Part shown: piece by piece, positions 27,023 through 33,748 of the stretch
Layout of the letters: the number at the start of each line of letters is the position of its first letter
Position numbering within the stretch: position 1 is the stretch's first letter
Origin: CAYXDO01 sp964463485
GTDB taxonomy: Bacteria > Myxococcota > Kuafuiibacteriia > Kuafuiibacteriales > Kuafuiibacteriaceae
Assembly (NCBI GenBank): GCA_964463485.1
Contig: CAYXDO010000012.1
Location: 1-64,000 of the forward strand
DNA: 64,000 nt
Direction: 5' to 3'
Position numbers and translations under genes: made by a program
The notes under the pieces: generated by a model
Told to the model about the DNA's origin: nothing
Seen by the model: the letters and a program-made list of their open reading frames with translations, nothing else
Database searches by the model: none

Positions 27023-27439
27023 GTGAAGATCTTCCAAGAATCCCTCCAAATTCAGACCCGCGGACGAGGTCTTGTCGACCTCAGCGCCGACGTCCAGAGA
27101 GTCGTCGACACGTCCACCGTCACCACCGGCGTGTGCCTCGTCTTCGTCGCCCACACCTCCGCCAGTCTCCTGATTCAAGAGAACGCCGACCCAACGGTGA
27201 GGTCGGACCTGATCGAATGGCTCGATGACTTGGCGCCCGAAGGTCGAAAGTGGCGCCACGACGCCGAAGGCCCCGACGACATGCCCGCCCACGCGAAGAG
27301 TACGGTGACTCGGACTTCGGAGAGCATTCCCGTCACCGCCGGAAAGCTCGCCCTCGGGACCTGGCAGGCGCTGTATTTGTTCGAGCATCGCGACCGCCCG
27401 CATGTCCGAAAGATCGTCATTCACGTCACCGGCATCTGA
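27023..27439 (+). CDS. yjbQ: YjbQ-family protein (UPF0047)
   Basis: 138 residues from GTG 27023, seven bases after the preceding stop. Family motifs: VLxxHTSASLLIQENADP (here VFVAHTSASLLIQENADP) and a C-terminal LGTWQALYLFEHRDRPHVRKI. YjbQ relatives have been reported to have thiamine-phosphate-synthase-like activity, but the main role is not settled. Length matches the family. It closes a run of three short genes on this strand. Confidence 0.85.
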   Translation: MKIFQESLQIQTRGRGLVDLSADVQRVVDTSTVTTGVCLVFVAHTSASLLIQENADPTVRSDLIEWLDDLAPEGRKWRHDAEGPDDMPAHAKSTVTRTSESIPVTAGKLALGTWQALYLFEHRDRPHVRKIVIHVTGI

Positions 27440-27549
27440 CCTTCTCGGTGTCCGGCCGCCTTGTGGTAAGACGGGACGTGCTCTCTCCGAGCTCGTTCGG
27501 ACCGTGCGCGCGAGCGATTGCGCATTCGCACTGTGAATACCTGATCGAG

Positions 27550-28815
27550 TTGCGCGTCGCCGCGTTGCTTGCGGTGTTAGGGTGCGGACCGGGGGTAGAG
27601 CTCGTCGTTCCGTGGTCGCCGGAAGAGAATGGCATCATCGTGCTGGTGAATGAAGCCACCGGTGTCCCTTTCAGGGAACCTTGGCTCGTCCCGGCGGGTC
27701 GCGATGAGCCCATCCGAGTTGGTGTCACGGAGGAAGAAGCTCTGGTTTACGCGCTTGCCTATGGCTCCGGGCCGCCGTTTCCGTGCGCTTCGGTCGCAGC
27801 GAGCGGTCCAGGTGAGGCGCTCCCTGCGCCGTCGAGGGCGTGGAGCGCCCCCCTGACCGAGCGGCCGATGTTCGAGGTCGTTGCGGACCCACAAAGTCAT
27901 GGGCTGGTCGGAGTGGGATGTCAGCCAGAGTGCCCGAGCTTGGCCTCGACTTCGTACTCAGCCGTCGACACTCCCCACGGTCTGCGGTTCGTCATCGCGG
28001 TCGGGAGCGGCCAGTCCCTGCTCGGCGACCAGAACATCAACCTATTCGTTCGGGACTCGAACGGAGCGCTCTCCGAGGCCCCCCGTGATTCACGCCTCCG
28101 AGGGGAGCTCGAGGACCTGAGCTTCGACGGCTCGACCCTGATTTTTGGAGTATCCAGCACCGGGAGTTTTTTTGCCGTCGACACGCGAGGCCGGCTGAAG
28201 TGGATTGAAAACACTCCGCGCGCTTATTTCAATGTCGCCGCCAGGCGAGATGGCAGCGCCGTCGCCACGGGAGTCGACCCACAAACTCACGAATATCTGC
28301 TGGCTCGACTCACCGCCGGATCGACGGTACCTCAAACTCTCGATGTGCCGTTCAGGCCGTCCGACGTGGTGACATTGTCGGATGGTTTGGTGCTCGCCGC
28401 GGAAATGACGACCGGCGTCGTATACTCGTTCGATGGCTCGAGCTGGACGCTCGAGGTTTCGGTCTCCGATCCGGTGCTGGAGTCGGACGGGGAGACTGCG
28501 CTGTTGATCTCGTTCGACGGAAGCGCCCAGCTTCGAGGTCTCGATGGACGATGGACGCCGATTCCACCCATTCCACCGTCCATCGATTTACGCCGGGTGA
28601 CAGCCCTCGACCACGGCCGGTATCTCGTCGCCGCCGAAGCGGGCATCGTCGCGATTTGGACGGGATCGCGTTGGTGCGAGTACGACACGACGACCGGAAT
28701 CACCTTTCGCAAGGGCACACTCGCTCCGGACGAGTTGGTCGTTTTTCTGGCGGGACGGCTCGGGGAGGAAGATGTCGTCGTGACCGTTGGCCTGCCACGA
28801 CAAACCGGAGGCTGA
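27550..28815 (+). CDS. propeller-like lipoprotein, paralogue A
   Basis: 421 residues from TTG 27550, which gives a short lipoprotein signal MRVAALLAVLGC (lipobox Cys12); GTG 27478 is a longer option. The mature part consists of repeated beta strands: GSFFAVDTRGRLKWIENTP, DGLVLAAEMTTGVVYSFDG, SIDLRRVTALDHGRYLVAAEAG. Near the C-terminus a WCEYDTTTG block is shared with three other proteins in this window, marking a paralogous family of exported beta-propeller-like proteins. Function unknown. Confidence 0.68.
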   Translation: MRVAALLAVLGCGPGVELVVPWSPEENGIIVLVNEATGVPFREPWLVPAGRDEPIRVGVTEEEALVYALAYGSGPPFPCASVAASGPGEALPAPSRAWSAPLTERPMFEVVADPQSHGLVGVGCQPECPSLASTSYSAVDTPHGLRFVIAVGSGQSLLGDQNINLFVRDSNGALSEAPRDSRLRGELEDLSFDGSTLIFGVSSTGSFFAVDTRGRLKWIENTPRAYFNVAARRDGSAVATGVDPQTHEYLLARLTAGSTVPQTLDVPFRPSDVVTLSDGLVLAAEMTTGVVYSFDGSSWTLEVSVSDPVLESDGETALLISFDGSAQLRGLDGRWTPIPPIPPSIDLRRVTALDHGRYLVAAEAGIVAIWTGSRWCEYDTTTGITFRKGTLAPDELVVFLAGRLGEEDVVVTVGLPRQTGG

Positions 28816-28834
28816 GGCGTCAGAGCAACCAAAC
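28769..28834 (+). repeat. duplicated segment, copy 1 (spans end of paralogue A)
   Basis: A segment of about 66 bases starting with AAGATGTCGTCGTGACCG and ending at AGCAACCAAAC. It covers the last codons of the upstream lipoprotein, its stop and the bases after it. A close copy lies at 32318-32389. In the coding part two of three differences are silent; copy 2 has an extra six-base CTGAGG unit after the stop. Confidence 0.85.
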
Positions 28835-28927
28835 ATGGGTGAGTTGGGTCGCCGTCGGGGTCGGCACGGTCGCACTCTCCGGGTCGATGTGGCAAGGTCT
28901 GGAGGCGAGGCTCAACGCGGGGCGCTG

Positions 28928-29098
28928 ATGGCAGGCTGCTCGGCTGAAGCAAAGTCGGCACGCTCGAAGGGACAATCGCCCGACGCCTGGTTCGAGGGCT
29001 ACCTGAAGGGATTTCTGGACAACGCTCGCCTTCAGCTCAACCCCGAAGAGCAGTCCCAGCTCGACGAGGCACTGCGCCGACTCCGGCTTCGCTCGTAG
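28928..29098 (+). CDS. possible small protein, hypothetical
   Basis: 56 residues from ATG 28928: MAGCSAEAKSARSKG, then an amphipathic helix pair (WFEGYLKGFLDNARLQL, SQLDEALRRLRLRS). Its start overlaps by one base (TGATG) the stop of a tiny upstream frame beginning at GTG 28839 that would encode a 29-residue membrane helix (SWVAVGVGTVALSGSMWQG). Overlap of this kind is often real coupling, but both peptides are short and unassigned, and no ribosome site is obvious. Confidence 0.35.
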   Translation: MAGCSAEAKSARSKGQSPDAWFEGYLKGFLDNARLQLNPEEQSQLDEALRRLRLRS

Positions 29099-29135
29099 CC
29101 GAGCCTGCGTCAGCCAGAGCGAGCCGAGGAGAGCA

Positions 29136-30104
29136 GTGAGCGAGCTTGTGTCGATCACGTCGAACCTCGCGTCGGCAGAAGGCTACATTCTCTCGTTCAG
29201 CCGCAAGACCGACGGACCGCGTTATTATGCAGATTGGTTCGAGCACGCCTGGAGGCGCGGCTGGGCCGACGCCCGCAACTCGTTTGGCGGACCCATCCAC
29301 GCAGAACTCGGTCCGGACGCCGTCACCGGTTTCCTCGGCTGGACCCGCGATGCCCGGCCTTTTGCGCGCTGCATCGATCTGCTCGAGCGAGACGGCATAC
29401 CGATGGTCTGGCAATTCACGATCACGCCCTACGCGCGGGACCTCGAGCTTCGCCGGCCCGCGGACGCAGTCGGAGCGCTGTCGTGGCTGCGCGAGCGGCT
29501 CCCCGCGTCTAGCGCGATCCAGTGGCGCTATGACCCCATCATCTTGAACGATCGCTACTCGGAGACCTGGCACCAAGAGAGCTTTGGAGAGTTAGCCGAG
29601 CAACTTCGCGACGCAGTCGCGGTCTGCAATGTGTCGATCGTGGAGGCCTTCACGAGGACGGTGCGCAGGGTCGACGACGCCTCGGTACGCTACCGCCCCG
29701 AGGGTCGAAACTTCGTTAGGGCGATCGCGAGAAAACCAACGTTGCGGCCCTACGCGCCCGGGGATGAGCTTCTTGCACGGCTTGGCCAGCTCGGCAGGGC
29801 GTGTGGAATCGAGGTCCGAGCCTGCGCGAACCCCGAACTGCCCCTGCCTGCCTCTCAGTGTTGCTCGCTCGAGATGTTCGATGGGTACGGCCCGGACGTA
29901 CTCAGGCGGCTAGACGGCGCTCGGACATCTCCGACGCGGCCCGGCTGCCGTTGTTTGCGAAGCAAGGACATCGGGATGGACAACACGTGTGTCGCTGGCT
30001 GCCTCTATTGTTATGCGGTGACCTCGGACGAGAGCGCCGTGCGGAACCGGAGGAGCCACGAGCCCCAGGACCCTCGGATGCGTCCCAGCCGCTTGCGGCC
30101 GTAA
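29136..30104 (+). CDS. DUF1848 family protein
   Basis: 322 residues from GTG 29136 (GGAG site six bases before). The DUF1848 pattern is present: PIHAELGPDAVTGFLGWTRDARPF, PMVWQFTITPYARDLE, RYDPIILNDRYS, and the C-terminal Cys motif GCRCLRSKDIGMDNTCVAGCLYCYA with five cysteines that probably bind a metal or iron-sulphur cluster. Function is unknown in the family. It lies in a stretch where neighbours on the other strand are decayed. Confidence 0.88.
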   Translation: MSELVSITSNLASAEGYILSFSRKTDGPRYYADWFEHAWRRGWADARNSFGGPIHAELGPDAVTGFLGWTRDARPFARCIDLLERDGIPMVWQFTITPYARDLELRRPADAVGALSWLRERLPASSAIQWRYDPIILNDRYSETWHQESFGELAEQLRDAVAVCNVSIVEAFTRTVRRVDDASVRYRPEGRNFVRAIARKPTLRPYAPGDELLARLGQLGRACGIEVRACANPELPLPASQCCSLEMFDGYGPDVLRRLDGARTSPTRPGCRCLRSKDIGMDNTCVAGCLYCYAVTSDESAVRNRRSHEPQDPRMRPSRLRP

Positions 30105-30145
30105 CAAACAAACCAAACCAACCGGGGCGCCCGGCCTGAGCTGAC

Positions 30146-31584
30146 TCACCCACACCGACGGGTCGACGGCGCCTGCCCTGCGGCCGTAGGTGTAGCGAAG
30201 ATGAGCCCCGTCGAAGACACCCTGGGAACGAACCAGATCCCCCGCTCCGTAGGTACTCCGCTCTTTGGAGTGACCTCGAACGAATACACCTGTTCCTCGC
30301 ACCAGCCCACCGTTCGGTCGTACTGAGCCACGACTCGCAAGGACTGCCCCGACCACGAACCCATCGCGAAAGGGCACGAGCGCGTGAAGTCGAAACTCGA
30401 AGCTCTGCGCCGGAAGTCGCTCCCACGCGGCCAGGCTCGGGTCAGGCAGGTAGATGAGATCGGCTCCGCCGCCCGTACCTCCCACGAGACCCAGCCCACG
30501 GATCGGAGTCAGGACGTCCATTCCGCCCAGCGGGCTGTTCAGGAGCCGATTCGATCCGCCGCGGTTGTAGACGGCCAGGGGGGGCTCCGACCGAAAAATC
30601 ACTCCTTCGCCTCGACGAACCCACGAAGCCGAGCGCAGGGCAGAAGCCGGAAGTATCTCCGAAGAGGCCGTCCGAATAGAACGAAGTCCAACCCGCGCCT
30701 TCTTCGAACTTCGCCGCGCTGCTCGTCAGGCTGAAGGCGAACATCTCGACCGCGGCGCCATCGCGGGATCCGTCCAGCCAGAGCCGTTCGCTCGGTTCCC
30801 AGGGTAGCGACTCGTGTTTTTGCGACTCACCGATCCTGAGCTCGTCGAAGGTGCCCGATACCACTGACCGATCTGCCCCAACCAACCAGATCTCTTCGCC
30901 CCTCGGGCCGAAGACGGTCGCCCCAGCTCGATGCGGGATCTCCGCGGGCACCACGAGCTCGGTGACTCCGCCCGGACTCACATCGAAGAAACGTCCAGAG
31001 TCGAGCGCGACCAGCAGCCGGTCGCCTTCGATGGGAACCGCAAGCTCGATGACACCCGCTTCCACCGGAAGCGACACGCAACTCATGTCCAGCGCGACAC
31101 ACCGCGCCGGGGCCTCCGGCCAATCGAAGTGAAGCGTCTGGACCTCCGCGGGGATCTGTGGGAGCTCGCGCCAGCCCGAGTCGAGCGACTCGGAGATCAG
31201 GGTGACGGCCGCCGACTGGGGTATCGAACGTCCCTCGCGCCGCGCCTCGAAGGCCCCCTCCGTGAGTCGAAGCTCATCGAGGGGCGCATCGTAAAAGAGT
31301 GCGTAGGCTCGAAACTCAGCACCGACCGGCGTCGAGCCGAGCGCGGCTCCCTGGAGCGTCCGGAGATCGAGCACGCGGGCGGACGAGGCCTCGTCCGAGA
31401 GGATGAGCAAGATCAAGGAGGCGTGAGGACGCGCCGGAACGAAGAATACTGAGTCGGGGCATCCGGCGGTCCAAGCGAGCAGGCACAGGGCGGATCGCGG
31501 GATTGAGCGAAGCGCGGGGCGACGGGCGTCGAACCGAACCCCTGACCGGCGGGCCGGCACAGGGCGATCATGCCGGCGTCCCAT
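30146..31584 (-). pseudogene. frameshifted propeller-like lipoprotein, paralogue B
   Basis: A broken relative of the lipoprotein at 27550. Reading frame 1 (31584 down to about 30590) has a lipobox CLLAWTAGC and strands such as ILLILSDEASSARVLDL. It shifts, near the seven-G run at 30578-30584, to a second frame (LAVYNRGGSNRLLNS, LVPFRDGFVVGAV). It shifts again near 30340 to a third frame that carries RVVAQYDRTVGWCEEQVYSF and ends at 30146. This last part matches the WCE block and following strands of paralogue A (VAIWTGSRWCEYD), which identifies the true reading. Shifts at homopolymers could be sequencing errors instead. Confidence 0.6.
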
Positions 31585-32374
31585 CCCGCGGTCAACGCCC
31601 GAGGCAGCGAGCGCAGCGAGCTCGCGGTGGCAGACAGACTCTTGGGTGAGGTAGAAGGGTCAAGGGTCTGGTCGACGATGTCGACCTGCTGCGGCTCATG
31701 GCGCGCGGGAATTCGAATTGGGCCGAGGTCCGGCGGTGGCGTCGCTCCTCCCCGACTCGTCCCTCCCTGCAGCCATCCCGCGGTACGCTCGCACCGTTCT
31801 TCGAGAACAGGCAGGCCGCCTCAGGGGCTGGCGGCGTGTTCAGGGGCTTGGCCGGAGCCTTACGCTCTGCGGCTTGCTCGAGACCGCCGAGCAGAGTCTG
31901 CCGTCGGGCATCAGCCTTTCCCGGAGGGCCCCTACCACCAGAGGACCGAGGGAAGCGCCACGTGCGCCCGAGAGAATGTCGGGATGCCCCCCGGGAATGT
32001 CGGCACCTGGCCAGTCAAGACTCGACGTTGTGAGCCGGATCGAAAGGCCGATAGGCAAGAAGGCTCGGCCTTGTGAGCTGGATCGAAAGGCCGATGGGGA
32101 GCCAGACTCGACCGCGTGGGCCAGATCGAGTGGCCGATGAGAACGAGACTCGACCGCATGAGCCAGCTCCAGTGGCCGATGGGGAACGAGACTCGACCGC
32201 GTGAGCCAGCTCCAATGGCCGATGGCGATGGCGGCGAACGAGCGGCTCAGTTGCCCAGCGAATCATGGATTCGTGCCGACGCGCGAACGGGTGGCCCACG
32301 AGCCGCTTCCTTGCCGGAAGATGTCGTCGTCACCCTTGGCCTGCCGCGACAAACCGGAGGCTGAGGCTGAGGCG
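31585..32374. other. gene-poor degenerate spacer
   Basis: About 790 bases between the broken lipoprotein and the Rec-DUF5658 gene with no reading frame that looks like a gene. Its latter part carries a 43-bp tandem repeat and the second copy of a 70-base duplicated segment that ends in the next gene's stop region. I see no promoter or RNA structure that I can support. Confidence 0.6.
32011..32229 (+). repeat. five-copy 43-bp tandem repeat
   Basis: Imperfect direct repeats, each ending in GGCCGAT; these ends fall at 32046, 32089, 32132, 32174 and 32217, so the period is 42-43 bases. The better-kept part of the unit reads CGAGACTCGACCGCGTGAGC. Because 43 is not a multiple of three, the array cannot be a simple amino-acid repeat. 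It lies in the decayed spacer before the Rec-DUF5658 gene. Confidence 0.88.
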
Positions 32375-32389
32375 TCAGAGCAGCCAAAC
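32318..32389 (+). repeat. duplicated segment, copy 2
   Basis: Second copy of the segment at 28769-28834. The first half reads as the same peptide as the C-terminus of paralogue A (DVVVTLGLPRQTGG) and ends in the same stop, but no gene precedes it in that frame. The copy runs into the last codons of the convergent Rec-DUF5658 gene, whose stop lies inside it. Confidence 0.85.
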
Positions 32390-33736
32390 CCAGTACGCGA
32401 CCACCGCGGAGTAAACTCCGAGCATGCCGAGCAGCGCGGCGCGCCCGACGGCGTGGAAGTGAAACCTCGAGACGGTGTGAAAGGCGAGCGCTCCTGCGCT
32501 GACCTTCACGGAGAGGAAAGTCCATGGCCCCCAACTCAGCGCGAGCCTCATGGCCGGGTTGAGCTCACGAACGGCGCCCAAGGTCACGTAGCGATGGGTG
32601 AGGACGCCGTCGATGAGGGTCAGGCCGATGAAGATCGCCAGGTAGAGTTGCGCGACCCTCGGGATTCGATCCACGAGCAGCTCGGCGAGCTCGCTCACTC
32701 CCTTGAGCGCTCGCTTGCGGCGCCCAACGACCAGGAATCGATCGAAGAGTCTCGGTGTGCGGCCGCGCCGGTCGGGCCCTACGTAGTGTCGAGTGACGAC
32801 CCAGTCGTACTCTCGGTTGAACTCGACCAGCGATCGGTTCGTGCTCTCCTCGAAGTGCGGAAGGAAATAGGTGGCCGACCGACTCACGGCGAGGCGGTGG
32901 AGCTCATCGAGCACCGCGTGCCATGGCGTGGGGTCTGCGCTGGGGAGCACACCCAGGACGACCGTGACGCGGGGCTCGGCGGACCACGGCAGGAGCCCGA
33001 CGAAGGCGAGGTCGGACGTCTGAGCTGGGTCGGAGCGATGGAACAGCTCCTCGAGGCCGGAGCGGACCCCGAAGAGGCGTTCGACGGGGTGCCGGCGCCA
33101 CGGCGCGTACCACGGGGCAGGCTCGACCCGCGCCCAGCGGGCCTCGATCACCCGCTTCACCGCGCTGAGCTCGGGACCCATGGGAACGACGAGCTGGAGG
33201 GTCGGGCTGGCGACCGCCGCGTCGCCATACGCGAGCCCGCGAGAGCGGATGACGTGGCCGGGGATCTTCGCGAGCTGCTCGACCAGCTCCGCAAACGCGC
33301 CTCTGAGGTCGAGGACCGGGGCGGGGCTGCCTCCGAGGGGGTCCGCGCGTGGTTCCTCTTCGAGGAGAGTCCGAATGGCCTGCCGAAGTCCTTCCGGCGT
33401 GCCCGGCCTTGCCAGCACCGCCGCGACGACGCGGTCCGCTCGGCGGCGAATCACCTCTGGGAGCACCTCGTAGTCGGCCCAGAGCGCTCGGATCATCGGT
33501 GGGTCGCGTTCTCTGCACCATCGCAGAAGTCCGATTGCATCGTCATCGTTCGGGTCGAAAGCGACGATCACGAGGTCGAAGCGCACGCCCTCCGTCAGAG
33601 ACTTGGCCTCCTGGCTCGAGGAGGCGAGGCTGACGTTCCAAGGCTCGCAGGCCTTGGCCGCCTGTGCGCGCATCGGCGCGTCCCGGTCGACGATCAGGAT
33701 GGTTCGAGCGGGTCGTGGCTCGGCCCCGTCACTCAT
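32375..33736 (-). CDS. receiver-like protein with DUF5658 membrane domain
   Basis: 453 residues. N-terminal 120 residues resemble a response-regulator receiver (TILIVDRDAPMRAQAAK, then FDLVIVAFDPNDDDAIGLL with the acceptor Asp in AFDP). A middle part of about 220 residues follows (unknown; PWYAPWRRHPVERL, VVTRHYVGPDRRGR). The C-terminus is DUF5658: LAIFIGLTLIDGVLTHRYVTLGAVRELNPAMR, then two or three further helices (WGPWTFLSVKVSAGAL, LLGMLGVYSAVVAYWVWLL). No histidine kinase is adjacent. It may be an atypical membrane-bound receiver; role unknown. Confidence 0.7.
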   Translation of the reverse strand: MSDGAEPRPARTILIVDRDAPMRAQAAKACEPWNVSLASSSQEAKSLTEGVRFDLVIVAFDPNDDDAIGLLRWCRERDPPMIRALWADYEVLPEVIRRRADRVVAAVLARPGTPEGLRQAIRTLLEEEPRADPLGGSPAPVLDLRGAFAELVEQLAKIPGHVIRSRGLAYGDAAVASPTLQLVVPMGPELSAVKRVIEARWARVEPAPWYAPWRRHPVERLFGVRSGLEELFHRSDPAQTSDLAFVGLLPWSAEPRVTVVLGVLPSADPTPWHAVLDELHRLAVSRSATYFLPHFEESTNRSLVEFNREYDWVVTRHYVGPDRRGRTPRLFDRFLVVGRRKRALKGVSELAELLVDRIPRVAQLYLAIFIGLTLIDGVLTHRYVTLGAVRELNPAMRLALSWGPWTFLSVKVSAGALAFHTVSRFHFHAVGRAALLGMLGVYSAVVAYWVWLL

Positions 33737-33748
33737 CCAGCGTGGTCT

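Noticed and set aside
28820..29158. Minus-strand frame ending like the Rec-DUF5658 gene (WLL stop)
   Set aside because: The similarity is limited to the short duplicated segment; the rest shows no membrane or receiver pattern.
32011..32229. CRISPR array
   Set aside because: Repeats are contiguous with 43-base period, no spacers of unique sequence, no leader and no cas genes.
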